DNA of 64,000 nucleotides from Rotaria socialis (GCA_905331475.1 CAJNYU010002054.1:248001-312000), one strand, 5' to 3'; shown: positions 37,601 through 50,330, counted from the stretch's first letter. Notes: a model not told the origin generated them from the sequence alone. Program-made: numbers and translations.

Positions 37601-38908
37601 CGTCTCCGGAGACATTAGAAAAGCAACAATAATATTCTGAACACATGAACGCAACATAGCGGCCTCTCTTCAGCGCTCAATCCAATTGGGTAGCGCTACT
37701 GTGTGTCTTCAGTCGATTTCAACTGCTGCGTATTTGTTAGTGTTGATCGATCGGATGCATTTTATTGTTGTTTACTATTTTTCGTGATCTATTCGTTTAA
37801 ATAAAATCGAAATGTCATAAGACATTTAAAAAAAATGCTCCGCACTTTGCATTTGCGTTACTTAAACGTAAAAGTATCGTCGAGGGTAAGAGTAAACGTA
37901 AGAACTAAGTACATACGCTTCTGGTAGATTTTTCTTTTGTTTCCTACGTTAATACTAAATGTATAGTTTTTTTTCGCTATTCATTCTATAGAATATTTAT
38001 CATTCCATAGTCATGATTATTCAATCAATTATAAACGAACTACTGAAGAAAAAGTAAAGCAATTTTGGTAGAAAAAAATTGTAACTAAAAAACATCGAAT
38101 TCATTTCTTTGGAATGACGAAAGTTGTTTCTTTTTTTTTTTGAAAGATGCGAAGCAAATTATTTACACAAATCTAGTCAATATTACTTAAAAAACAATAA
38201 GAAAAAACAGCGCGAGAATAAAAAGGCGGGTCTCTGCTTTTCTCTTGGAAGGATGAGAAAAAAATCCGTGCCTCTTTTTCCCTTCATTCTTTTTCCTGCA
38301 ATCATTAACGGGTAACTACAGGCACGTTTTACATTTAGCCTGTCTGCCTATATGTTTTCTTTTTTTGTCATTATTCTTCTTCTTTTTCTTCTTCTTCTAG
38401 ATTCCATTTCGAATATATCATCATCAAACAAGCAACAACATATTTTTCTCTTGTTCAACGTATTTTCATCGTGTTTGGTGTCAATGATTTCTTTTTTTCT
38501 CACAGAAAATAGCGACACATGCACTGATTTATTCAATTAATGTAATGGAATATTTATTATCGACAATTTCTCTCGATATTATTCAAAAATTCATTCATTC
38601 TATTGACAATATTTTACTAAGAAATCCATTTTATAATAATAATAATAATAAAAATAATAATTCTTATTATTATTCAAGTTTTATGAACAAAAAGACTTTA
38701 TCTATTAGTCATATATTTTGACAACTTTTATTCATATAGATTATCATTAAACGAAGAAAAAAGAAAACAATAATTTATCTTTCGAGATACGAGATATATT
38801 ATTTATTTATTTACTGTGTAATGAAGAAAACTTTTCTTTGGTTTACCAAAGAATCTATTTAGTCAGATTTTCATTTTCTTGTATTTTTATCTGCGTGTTA
38901 TTTTCTAC
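34665..38908. other. Intergenic block upstream of WNK
   Basis: About 4.2 kb with no supported gene. Many short frames on both strands (for example 35061, 35650 minus, 37268 minus and 38124) lack domains. An (AAT)n tract lies near 38636-38660. GC content rises slightly around 37600-37720, a plausible promoter/leader for the WNK gene, but no core promoter motif is convincing. Confidence 0.4.
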
Positions 38909-41900
38909 ATGTCGACTACAACATCATCACAACGTAATATTAAATCAAGATTACCAACTAGTAATAGTATAAATAATATGGCAACAAACGGAAATGAAGC
39001 CAAATCTAACCGAGTAGGTTTAAAAAAACCATTAAGTGCAACAAACATATTACAGAATTATTCATCACCAAATGCAGTTAATAATCGTTCGAAAAAATCT
39101 CCAGTATTATCAAACAATTTTCACCAACCTAAACCGATAAAAACGATCCATATTGATAAAATAAATAATATTAGTACTGACAATTCTCATCATCAACAAA
39201 ATGGACATCAATCAAATAAACAATCCTCTCAGAGAATATCACACGCACCGGCACAGCCATACTTTTTCCATGCTATTGCACCAGCTCCAATATCAAAGGA
39301 TGGTGATAATCAACAGGTATTTTCTTTGATCTAACTATTTTATACTGATGAAAGAAATGGTATGATGGAATAAGGAAGAAAGGAAAAATATAGAAAACAA
39401 AAATGTCGAAAGAAAATATAGAAAAGGAAAATGCAGAAACGAAAAATAGCGACAAAGGAAATATCGAAAGAAGAAATATAGAAAAGAGGAAATGTCGAAA
39501 GAAAAACATCGAAAGAGGAAACGTCGAAATGAATCATGTAGAAGAAAAAAATTGAATAGAAAGAAATGGCGAGTTTGTTTCAACAAACAGTAGCATCTAA
39601 TGATAATTTATTAAGTCCAGAGAATTGAAAAGAATACACCATGAAAAATAGTTATGAACGAAAAGATTATCAAAATCTATTTTTTTCTTTGATACCATGT
39701 TCTTGGCAACAACATATGATAAGCTTTCGAAAAGTTCACTATCACTTATATCGCCTTTTTCATGCCGCAAGTATAAAGTATTAAGTCTTTGTTGAATAGC
39801 AAGTGTTCTAGCAGTTTTTTGTCGAGACGAAAGACCACCTTTCATTTGGATCATCAAATGGTTAAACCTATTTTGTTCTCCCTGAATGCATTTAATAAAA
39901 GTCCATATATTTGGATGAGATTTCGATAATCTCGCATTAAGACGGTTGTGAAAACCTAAACATATAGTAGAATAAAAGATTTTATGAATAGTATTAGAAA
40001 CCTTCTGCGTTATTATTAGTTCGTATTTCTAATCCGAAAATATTCCATTTTTTTAAATCAACTTGTTTTATCCAATAGTTATCGAAATAATTGAATAAAG
40101 GCTTCAGTAAATCAAATTTATTTGATGGTGCTTGAAGAATAAATTCAAAAAGATCATCAAAACTTTGTATGACCAAATGCAAAGGTAACAAAGACAGAGC
40201 CATGAGCTTTCTACAAATAAGCCGAACCTCTTCATTATTATTATATTCTTGTGATAAGCCCAGTGTCTGAATATGTCGATACACTGCCTGTGTAAAGTGG
40301 AAAAAACAACCGACATGATTACAATTGGGAAACTAAATGAGTACAGATATAGTCACGTTGGAAGAAACGAAAGAAAAAAGAAATTCTTACTTTGCTATGA
40401 ATAGCCTCTGCTAAACCTGTTTCAAAATCCGACATAATTGTAGCAGGGTTAAAGCAAAGATTCACTTCAGCAGCAAGATTTTTCAACTCTTGAAATAAAA
40501 ACTTATACGTTGGTTTTTTCCTATCGGGAAGTAGACCAAATGCACATGCAAAACCTAGAATACATCAGATCACAAAAGTTTCTTTAATAAGTTAGATTTA
40601 TGGCTTACATTGTTGATATTTTATACCATGTAAACTGTATACCTGATCGAAAATCGACGGCGAAGCACTAAAAGTGCCATCCATGAAGATAATTGAACTT
40701 TCAAATAACAACGTCAACTGTTCACGAGAAGCAAATACTAATACACGAGTTTTTCTTCTTATAAATTTATCAATACAAAGAAATGGTTCATTTTTTAAGG
40801 TTTTTGAATAAACTTCAGGTATATCGAATGTTTGAGAATCCGGGATGACTGGTGTTTGAAGACGTCTTGATTTATTCAATGAACCAGCTTAAAAAAATTG
40901 CCTCAGTACAGGAAAAAAATACTAAGTTACCTATCTCCCTCTGTGCTGGAAGAATTGCAATAGACAATGATGTTAAACAAAATCTAGACGATTCTTCATC
41001 GTATATTTTCGGTATTGGAACAGTTTCTTGAATAGCGCGTTGTTTGAGATTATGTTTGAATTTCCGAATTTCAATTTCATCGGATTCTGGTGGATGAGAA
41101 TGGTCTCCTTTAACTTTAACTAGAACATCATTTAAATCCGTGTGTAAAGTCACTGTACAGCTTTGTTCCGCACATCTGTAATATTTTGTCGAATTTGTTG
41201 TTTTATTCAATTTATATATGAAATTGTCTTTCACCAACACTGGTTTTCCTTTTTGAGAAACAAGAAAAGATATTGTATTCAAATGAGAGGTCATCTAAAA
41301 TAAAGAAATTCGTCTGGTGTTTGCGTTTTCTTATTTCTATGTAATCAGAAATTGTTCATAATTATCTATTACGTTATCATCTATGCATATTGCCTGTTTC
41401 AAGAATGAATATAGATATCAGAATCAGCCAACCACAACAATTCAAGTTTGCGTTCAAGCGACCTCTTCCTATCTATTTTTCACATTCGATGTTTTTCCTT
41501 TTCGGTCATATTCTCTTCGATATTTTTCTTTTCGTTCTTTTTCCTTTCGACATTTCCATCTATTTTCTTTCGATATTTTTCCTTTCGATATTTTTCTTTT
41601 CTTCCTTTTTCCATCCATTCTGCCCAGAGGTGTCGATAAAACCATAAAGAGGCGATGATGACGGTTTGAAAAAAACGTTTACTTCTATACCAAAATGAGC
41701 TAGATGAAGAAGAATTACGGAGACGAATAAGATTATCCAGTTGAGTAGCATAGAAAATGTTAAGTTCTTTTTTGGCAATCTTCTTCAAGAAGCATACCTC
41801 CTTTTTAAGTGTGCTGCATTTCGTTCTTAATTGTCTGAATGATAAAGCTCTAATGTAAGATAGAAACAATCTGATTTCAACAGGTAATGCGGAACGATAT

Positions 41901-44900
41901 TTGTTCAAATTGAAAACAATTGTACAACGACCAGACAAAAGATATAAAAAGCGAATATAGTTATTATATGTAATGTCAATGGAAGAGAGATTCCAATTCT
42001 CTTCCCAAAAGGAGAATGTGTATTCAGAAAAAAGTGAAAAGACTTTCCAATGTATATTTTTTCCTAGTTTATATTGTGATGAATTTAATNACAAGTATTT
42101 AATAAACAAATCTGTTGTTTTTTATTCTTAGAATAAAATTTTCGGTAGTGCGCTTGAATCAGAGCTTTGAATCAAATGGAGAGATATTATATTATGAAAT
42201 AGAATGGAACTAGATGAGTTTTCTCATGAGACGAATGTTTTCGTTCCATTACAGAGCTCTATCTGGATTTTTAGCGTGATTTTTCATTATAGTAATTACT
42301 ATTTATTCCTGTAAAGCATTACCAGAAAAAGGACATCACATATTTAATAATTAGTTGAAAGATATATATATATATATATATTAAAAGTATTATTTGATTT
42401 TAGTGTAATAATGATTCAATGTCACAAACAAATCGTCGTATAGCAAATGTACTTGCTCATGGTATAATAAAAACAATGTCGATGGCACCATCAAGTTCTT
42501 CAGACGAAGAAGGTGAATCAAGTTTAAATCGTTCACATAATCAATCATCATCATCACTTGATACGGATGCTCATGAATCAGACCATGAAGTGGATAATAA
42601 TCATGTTAGTAATAACAATAATATTAACCATAAACCACCTACAAAATCTCGTCGGCTACAAAAAACTCGAAAAACAAGTATATCAACAACAACACCAATA
42701 AATAATAATAATAATCATGCACCATCCTCTAGAACAAATATACGTAAAGATAGCCAACAACGATCAAGTTCAAATGATGATGATAATAGTAATAATAATA
42801 ATAACAATAATAATAATAATAATAATAATGAAAAAACTAACACTCATGATGAAAGTATTATTAATACTCGACGAGTAAAGCCACATTCATCAAAAAGACG
42901 TGATCAATTAATTACAACAACGACCGATGATGATACAGTAAAAAATCATCATCGTTATCATCCGTTGAATGTTCTTCAATTAAATAGTAAAAAAGCTCCA
43001 TCGGATTCGGCTGGCTCATCGTCATTGCCAGTAGTCCCTACAACAGCAAATCAAGCTCCTACACGAAAAACGAATCGTTTCCAAGTTAAATCTATACGTA
43101 AATCTCAACAACAACACATTTTATTAGCAAATTCAACTACAGCTAAATCGTCAAATGAAGATGATGGTTCCGTGCCCAATGACGGAATTCGACTATCCTA
43201 CAAACCATCGTTAAACGAACGAAATAATACACATACACCCACGACCGATGGAGAATACTCAACAACAAATACGGATAATCCTGTTAATGGAACTGCTTCA
43301 ACTTCTAAAGCCATTGAAAATGGCTGCGGTGGACATCATCGGGTTCGTTTTCTTGTTACACAAAATAGAAAGAATGATTCCGCTGCTGAAGAAGAAAGAT
43401 CACCAGCTCCAGCAAGTGCATTGCCAGCGACAGTTCCTCCTTCGTCTACAACTTCAGCACAAGGAGAGGTTAGTTTATCTACGTCTCAGAAAGAAAAAAA
43501 AAATCTTTGCATTAATGAGTGTCCTAGAATTTCTTATGCAAATGCTATTTTTCTTTGCAAATAAAACGTACAGCATGAGAAAGGTCAAGAAGAGTAGATT
43601 AGATACATGATCTAACAAGCTAGTTAACGATGATAAATCATCATTTATGTTACCGCAAAAAATGACGTTATGACATTGATTAGCTTTCTCTAGGATATTA
43701 GCCATGAGAAAACAATAACAAAAAATATCCATTAATCTTTTCATTGAGAATTCTTCTGATTCTTTCAAGATTTTTTTTTCTAAAAAATTGTATATTCTAT
43801 AGTTTAATTTAAAAGAAAAAAAAAGAAAAATTAATTTAAAAGAAAAATTCCTTTACTATGAAGCAACTATAACTTGCAAAGAAAATAAAATATTTGATCT
43901 AACTAATAAATATAACTTTCTTCATTTAACTAAAACATAAAATGATTAAAAATTCTTTCAGCAATTATAAGATCTCAGTTTTTGAATTATTAATTCATCG
44001 CTAAATTAGTATATTTTGTCGTTAAAATCTTTTAACTGAGTTGTTTTGTTTTTGTATTGTATAAAACATAATATTATTTTAGGATGAAGAAGAAGAAGAA
44101 GCAGTGGCGAAAAGTCCTGATAATCGTTTTATTAAATATGCACAAGAAATAGGACGTGGTGCTTTTAAAACTGTCTATCGTGGTTTAGATACAGAAACAA
44201 GTGTTGCTGTAGCTTGGTGTGAATTACAAGTAAATAAATAAATTTTTGTTTTTGAAAATATGATTATTTTTTTGCCACAGGATTTTGCTCAATTTGATAA
44301 ACATGAACGAGCTCGTTTTAAGGAAGAAGCTGAGATGTTAAAAAAACTTCAACATCAAAATATTGTACGTTTTTATGATTTTTGGGAAGAAACAAATCCA
44401 CGAACAAATAAAAAAGTTATTATCCTTGTTACTGAATTAATGACATCAGGTTCATTGAAAGGGTAGATATTGCTAATTTTGCTCGTTTGTTTTTCTTAAT
44501 TAATTTATATCTTTGCTTTTTGTTTCCTTCAAGATACATTCGCAATTTCAGAGGACAAAAAGAAGAAAAACGAATTAATGTTATGAAAAAATGGTGTCGC
44601 CAAATACTTAAAGGTCTTGCATATTTACATAGCCGTAATCCACCTGTTATTCATCGTGATTTAAAATGTGACAATGTATTTATATCAAGTACAACAGGTT
44701 GTGTTAAAATAGGTGATCTTGGTTTGGCAACATTTAAAACACAAACATTTGCTAAAAGCATGCGTGGTACCATGGAATTCATGGCACCAGAAATGTTCGA
44801 TGAAAAATATGATGAACTTGTTGACATATATTCGTTTGGTTTATGTATGTTAGAAATGATGACTGGTGAATATCCATATATTGAGTGTAAAGGACCAACA

Positions 44901-45456
44901 GCTGTTATAAAACGTGTCACAGCTGGCTTGAAACCTGACTGTTATTATAAAGTTGAAAGCGAAGATGTACGTGAAGTTATTGACTGTTGCATACGAACAA
45001 AGAAAGAAGAACGTTTACCAGTACATGAATTATTACAACATTCATTTTTTCTCGATGATAATGGCTTACGAATTGAACTTGTACGAGATTCATCAGATGA
45101 TTCTTTAACCGTGGTTAACAATGAAAAAATTGATTTTAAATTGAAAATCGTTGATAAAGTTAAACATAAAGCTCTATATGCAGAAAATAAAGTGTCATCG
45201 ACGGCCTTTGAAGCTATACGCTTTCCATATAATCGATTATCGGATACTGCTGAACAAATAGCCGATGAACTTATTGCAAAAGATTATATATTTGAGGATG
45301 ACAAAAAATTTGTTACCCAATCAATCAAAGATCGTCTACGTGCATTAGACTATGAAGCTCTTGATCGACAAGCTGGTGTTTATTCCAATAACGGAAAACC
45401 AGGTATTAATCAAACATCACAAACATCAGTTGTTTTACCATCGCAACAACAGCAGC

Positions 45457-45533
<77 letters not shown>

Positions 45534-45608
45534 AAAAAACATAAATNAACAACAACAGCAGCAGCAGCAGCAACAACAACAACACCAGCAGCAGCAGCAA
45601 CAACAACA

Positions 45609-45640
<32 letters not shown>

Positions 45641-47310
45641 AGCAGCTAGCAGTACAATTAATACCTGTAGCTCAAACAGCAGCGTTTGCTCCTGTTACTA
45701 CACTTGCACCTTCAATAGTTTCACAAACATCAATTGAACAACAACAACAACAACAACTGGCTAAATTATCAACAGAGAATCCACTAGCTAAAGCTGCTTT
45801 AGTAACAGAGCCAGTTGCAATTACTCAGACACCAGAAATAAGTCCAAATTTGCCGGGCTCCGCTGGTAGCCTTGAAGTACTTGAAGCAGCATTGAAAAAA
45901 ACGTTTAACAAAAATACAACATCGACTCTTGTCAATGATACCAGTGAACCTCCTACACCGTTGATTAATCAAGATGATCAATTTGTAGCAAAGCCAGGAA
46001 GTAATATTAATATTAATATTAATATTATTGAACAGCAACCAACAGAAGAACCTGGATTACCAATTACCAGTGAATCCTCAACAAGTAAATAATTTAAATA
46101 GCATATAATTATATTTTACGATGTAATCAATTTCACTTAGATATTCTTCAATCATCTACTGCACTTATTTCACAAAGTCAATCTCAAACAACACAAGCAT
46201 TAATAAATCCACAACAAATATTATCTAATTCTCATATTTTAACTCAAACTTCACAAAGTTTATCGTACACGGCGATGCCTCTTTCTCAACACATCAATAC
46301 AACCATTCCAAATGATATTAATAAACAAATCATATCTCCTACACCTCCTCTTCATCCTCCCCCTCCACCTCCTCCTGTTGTTCCTTCTTTCTCTTCTACT
46401 TCAACGACGACAGAGATTATTGAAAATAGTCATACGTCGATATCACCGTCTCCAACACCTTTATCTGTTCCATTTACAAGTGAAGTCGTACAATCATCAG
46501 CTACGTCAGATATTCAGCCACCAGTAAGATTAAATCAAACGAATAAAATCGATTTCTATTTCTCATATCATTTAGATGTCGGGAAGTTTACAACAGCTGG
46601 AAGTTCTTCTTATGAATACATTTAAAAAGCCAATTAAAACAACTGGAACTGCTCATAGTAGTGATGGTGAAGCAACAAATCCAAATATTCCAACAACAGC
46701 ATCTACTACAACTACAAATAATGATGATAAAAATGACATTGACACAATACAAAATGAATCATCAATAACATTCGATGATAAAAATCGTAAAGCTATTGAT
46801 ATATTTAACAATGTAAATACAATTGCTCAACAAGCAATTGCTATTCCGCCAACATTAAATGAATCAACACATTTCGATCCATTAATATCAACAGATAGCA
46901 GTAATTTACAAGATTTAGAAACACTTCTCAAAAGTACATTTCAAAAACCTCCTGTGAATATTGAAGCAATATCTCTATCACCACAAATCTCAACAACAAC
47001 AACAACAACAGCCAATGATGATATATCTGATTTAAAATCTATGCTTGTGAATTTAAGTTCAACATTATTAAATAAAATGAATGTCATCGAAAGTAAAATC
47101 GATGATCATTGTTCTCAAACAAAAAAGATAAATCACATGTTAACAAATACAATACTACCATCATTACTTGATTTAGCTGATATTATTCACGAAACAGCTT
47201 CGCCCAATATCGATACACGTATAAAGACTAAACTTGAAAATATACAAACACGTATTCGTACAACACAACAACAACAACAAAATGAAATGAAAAATTTAAT
47301 GGATATTTAA
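38909..47310 (+). CDS. wnk: WNK-family serine/threonine kinase
   Basis: Seven exons: 38909-39316, 42404-43468, 44083-44229, 44281-44462, 44534-46084, 46141-46523 and 46576-47310. WNK kinases sense chloride/osmolarity and activate SPAK/OSR1 to control cation-chloride cotransport. The kinase starts near residue 505: [11 protein letters not shown] keeps the WNK lysine in the glycine loop, and VAWCELQ has Cys where other kinases have Lys, the family hallmark. IHRDLKCDN is catalytic, GDLG replaces DFG, and [14 protein letters not shown] is the activation loop. An autoinhibitory PF2-like domain follows ([18 protein letters not shown]). The N-terminus (about 490 residues) is Ser/Asn-rich; the C-terminus holds poly-Q and a thrice-repeated LExLL-TF motif. 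All junctions agree in phase except within exon 5, where the frame shifts by one in the CAA tract at the N (45547). Intron 1 holds a MULE transposon. Confidence 0.9.
39357..39537 (+). repeat. Left terminal inverted repeat of the MULE element
   Basis: Starts near TGGTATGATGGAATAAGGAAG and continues as roughly 15-base purine-rich units of the type GAAATATCGAAAGAR. It is the reverse complement, with substitutions, of 41485-41620. Exact outer boundary uncertain by about 10 bases; no clean target duplication was identified. Confidence 0.75.
39597..41294 (-). CDS. FLYWCH-MULE transposase, apparently intact
   Basis: Five exons on the minus strand, 41294-40931, 40887-40609, 40554-40391, 40332-40002 and 39955-39597, join in phase to 498 residues. 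Residues 1-75 form a FLYWCH zinc finger ([25 protein letters not shown]), a DNA-binding module common in animal MULEs. The MULE DDE core follows: the first Asp is in FMDGTF, the second in IMSDFETG, and the Glu in NNNAEGFHNRLN, with the CxxH-type [13 protein letters not shown] between. All three catalytic acids are present, so it is predicted to cut and rejoin DNA at the element's ends. Introns are 43-60 bases with GT-AG borders. There is no frameshift or stop. The C-terminal tail after NMVSKK may include a little non-conserved sequence before the stop. Confidence 0.9.
41485..41620 (-). repeat. Right terminal inverted repeat of the MULE element
   Basis: Pyrimidine-rich on the plus strand, composed of YTTTCGAYATTTTTC-type units and ending CTTTTTCCATCCATTC. 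Its reverse complement aligns with the left repeat starting at about 39357. Overlapping short frames here simply read the repeat in several phases. Confidence 0.75.
41640..42109 (-). other. Unrecognised open frame beside the MULE element
   Basis: A minus-strand frame of about 150 codons lies outside the right inverted repeat and then reads into it. It contains one X from the N at 42090. The composition (Leu, Ser, Phe, Arg-rich; [11 protein letters not shown]) shows no known domain. It lies in WNK intron 1. It might be a second element gene, a fragment, or chance; coding status is not established. Confidence 0.25.
42361..42382. repeat. (TA)n microsatellite before WNK exon 2
   Basis: A short TA tract about 22 bases upstream of the acceptor at 42403, within intron 1. 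Confidence 0.85.
45443..45650 (+). repeat. CAA/CAG poly-glutamine tract with a frame break
   Basis: A pure CAA run to about 45532 is interrupted by A8-CATAAAT-N (45532-45547), after which CAA/CAG repeats resume in a different phase. Before the interruption Gln is read in the kinase frame; after it, Gln is read only one base out of phase, and the downstream exon needs that second frame. Simply removing the N would create TAA, so the whole interruption is suspect rather than the N alone. Confidence 0.85.
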
Positions 47311-49030
47311 TTTTTCATTTTTTGTTGTTTCTATTTAATTAAGTGTGTTTGCATTTTTTTTCTTTCTTTTTTTCCAAATCCACATGTACAGTTTCTTTCT
47401 CTTTCTTTCTTATTATTCTTTATCTTAACTCTTACAATCATTGTCGTCATAATCAGACATTTGCGTGCGTATGAGATCGATGATAAAATAAAAAAAAGAA
47501 AAGAAATACAGAAAAAAGAAAGAACATGATTTCATCTGTAAAAAAAACATTATTTGATTACAAATAAATATTTCAAACTATCGATGATTATTGAAGGAAA
47601 CTATTATATTTTTTGTTTACTTATTAAAACAAATACGCAAATCGATATTTATCGATGAGGATGTGTTATCTAGAGACATACTGGTTTGCTCGTACATTTG
47701 AAACAAAATACTTCAATAGAAACTAGAAAATATTATTTTATAATGAGAATTTTTATACACTTTTCGAATTTATACAGTTTTTCTTACTAGACTCGTGTAT
47801 TTTTTAGGAGTTATTGATGAAGCTTTGAATAACAGGAACCAAGGCCATTCGATGCATCCAATCCATAAACAAAACAAAAAGTGTCTCTATTCTATTCTAA
47901 ATTATTTTCATAATATTTCTTCGGAACTTTTTTCAATACTATTCCATTTTCAACAGCGAAATACTCATTTTGTTCAAGTCTCATTTGTTATCGTTTAACA
48001 ACAACAGTACTTAGCTAGAAGTAATTCTTGTCGAAGAAATTATATTCCCTATTAGATAAGTTTTACTAGTGATTTTTGCATAATATGATATATGAAATCG
48101 AATTCTGTAAAATGCAAAAGCGGAGCTGAGATTCTCAAAACAAACCTTTACAAATAATTATAAAAGAATTTCTTGAATTGACTCATCGGTGATTATTACA
48201 GTGACATCTATTTTGTCTCATTGAAACTGTTCTCGAATTATGACTTGCTAAGATCAACGTTAGAATTATAATAATAGAAAATTCATGTGTAAAAGTTTTC
48301 TTTTCGAAGGTAATCTTTGCATCGTTGAATAATTTGACTCAATAAATTTTCGCGAGCAAATAGTTTGAATTTATTTTCAATGCAAGGTTCTTTACAAAAA
48401 AATTTTCTAAGATTGAATTTTTAGAAAGAGTACATGGAGTAGTATTCGGTAGGTTTTCGGAATACGGACCGACTCCTCGACATTTCTATTATGAAGATGT
48501 TAAAATATATTCAAAAGTAGAGACGACCTCAGCCTTTCGACAAATAAAATAAATGAAAAAATCAATCATATCCAATTTTAATACTCTCAGAAACTATATA
48601 TAACATTATCTTTATACGTCATTTGGAAAAATTGGGGACAACTTTTGTTTTGCTACAAATGAAAGACTAAATGCTTTATCTATAAATCAAACATCGTGAT
48701 TATCATTATATTTCTGTAAAATGATAAGCTCAGAAAAAATATGTATACTAGAAAGATATTATCTATTGACGATGAAAAATATATCCGAATGGCTCAGTAA
48801 AATATGTTATAATCAGTTGCATTTCATCGTAACACATAATATTTCGCAACTTCTGTTTTTGTAGAAATAAAATTTTATGGTTATCTTTGAGTAAGTGATT
48901 TGTTTTTAATGCAATTTTTACTATTTTCTGGTTTTTTGATTACATGAGAAGAATTTCATCACAAAAGTATTCACAAAGAAAAAAGAAATAAATACATCTA
49001 AATCAAAGAGTTCATATTCCAGAATAATAA
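47311..49030. other. Intergenic between WNK and RNase H1
   Basis: The two genes converge here (WNK plus, RNase H1 minus). No gene, repeat or RNA is recognised. Open frame 47795-47998 has no domain. The first 300 bases after 47310 presumably hold the WNK 3' untranslated region. Confidence 0.45.
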
Positions 49031-50330
49031 TTATCTTCGAGCACCGGCTTTAGCCAAACGATCCGCTTCATCATTTCCTTTATTTGACGAATGGCCAGCT
49101 ACATATGTCTGAATAAAAATTATTATTTTTCCATGTTATTTAAACTCATATATTAGACATACCCATTTAACTTTGAGTTTTTCTTGAAGCTCATCAATTT
49201 TTATCATTAAATCTTTATTCATCACTGGTTTAGAATCTGTTTTTTTAATCCAATTTGTTTTCTTCCATCCTCGAATCCATTCAGTAGCAGCTAAATTATT
49301 TAGATAAATTGAATTCTTTGAATGTATATAACCTTCATGTTTTTACATACATTGTATGGTATATTTACTATCTGTTCGAATTTCTAAATGAGTAATACTA
49401 TTCGCTAGAGCTACTTCCATCGCACTTATTGCTGCCTTGAATAAAAATACAAAGTGAACAAGTTTCTTTTTTGTACTGCATTTGTTTACATACTGTTAAT
49501 TCAGCTCGTTGATTTGTTGGATCTCCTTGTAAACGTTCACTAATATTCCTATAGAGATATTTATATTTCAAAAAAAAATAGTTAATATAAATAATTCAAC
49601 AATTGAAGTGTGAAATCGCAGATCAATTTTCACTTACCATGGATGATCATCATCCCAATAAACTCCATAGCCACCTTTTGATCCCGAATGACCATTACCA
49701 AAACAGCAACCATCTGAGTAGGCAACTGTATATTCTCCTTTAATAAATTATAATAGCAAAAAAATGAATGGTTTTCTTTTCTTGTTTCTTCACCTACTTG
49801 TATCACCATTACTATCTGAAACTGTTAATTTTTCATAGGATGAAGCAATTTCCTTTGATGTAAATTCTCGAATAGTTTCTTTCATTAAATTAATTGGAGT
49901 ATTATTTGTTTTTTTAGATTTTGATGTAGGATATTTTTTTGCAAAAGCGTTTTGCATTCTTACTTTACCATTAAGATAATCTTGAGCATCAGAATGTGTA
50001 TCAAATTTTCTATATTCCGCTAAATATCAAACGTTTAATATGAAAATCTTTGAGATTTTATATATTTTTACCTCCTGTAAATCGAAAAATTTGTTCCTTA
50101 CATTCATCCCTACATATTCAAAATAAAATAATTCTAGTTTATTACAAACAATAAGTTTTCGGTTCTTGTTCAGATCAACGGCATCCTCTCCGTCATTGTT
50201 CTTATTAAAAAGAAACATAAAAGAATTAGAATGCCGTTAATCTGAAGAAGTATCTACGATTTTGTTGTTCTACGAACCATGTATTGTAAATGCCGGGATT
50301 TCTACCCTGGCGTACAACATAATAGGGCAT
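49031..50330 (-). CDS. rnaseh1: Ribonuclease H1
   Basis: Eight exons on the minus strand join in phase to 252 residues: 50330-50278, 50109-50072, 50019-49798, 49737-49638, 49548-49494, 49435-49351, 49290-49163 and 49108-49031. It hydrolyses RNA in RNA:DNA hybrids in the nucleus and mitochondria (R-loops, replication primers). An N-terminal hybrid-binding domain (MPYYVVRQGRNPGIYNTW, then EYRKFDTHSDAQDYL) is followed by a linker and the RNase H fold. The four catalytic acids are visible: D in AYSDGCC, E in QRAELTAA, D in RTDSKY, and D in GNDEADRLA. Length fits animal RNase H1. The hybrid-binding domain argues for the cellular enzyme, not a retroelement RNase H. A mitochondrial presequence is not evident at the chosen ATG; further sequence upstream of 50330 was not found in frame. 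Confidence 0.92.

Larger units (their letters stand above)
39357..41620 (-). mobile_element. Mutator-like (FLYWCH-MULE) transposon in WNK intron 1
   Basis: A roughly 2.3-kb element bounded by long inverted repeats (39357-39537 and 41485-41620). It encodes one complete transposase on the strand opposite to WNK and lies wholly within the 3,087-base first WNK intron. The open transposase frame, clean splice sites and recognisable inverted repeats suggest recent insertion or activity. The target duplication (8-11 bp expected) was not found by eye. Confidence 0.8.

Noticed and set aside
41383..41658. Several overlapping Phe/Ser-rich frames
   Set aside because: They are readings of the pyrimidine-rich MULE inverted repeat in three phases.
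43475..43768. 97-codon minus-strand frame after WNK exon 2
   Set aside because: Lies mostly in WNK intron 2, no domain; the frame probably reflects intronic composition.
45406..45633. Minus-strand poly-Leu/Val frame
   Set aside because: Antisense reading of the WNK CAA/CAG tract.
49031..50330. RNase H as a retrotransposon remnant
   Set aside because: It has its own hybrid-binding domain, eight exons and no reverse transcriptase or integrase nearby, so it is the cellular RNase H1.
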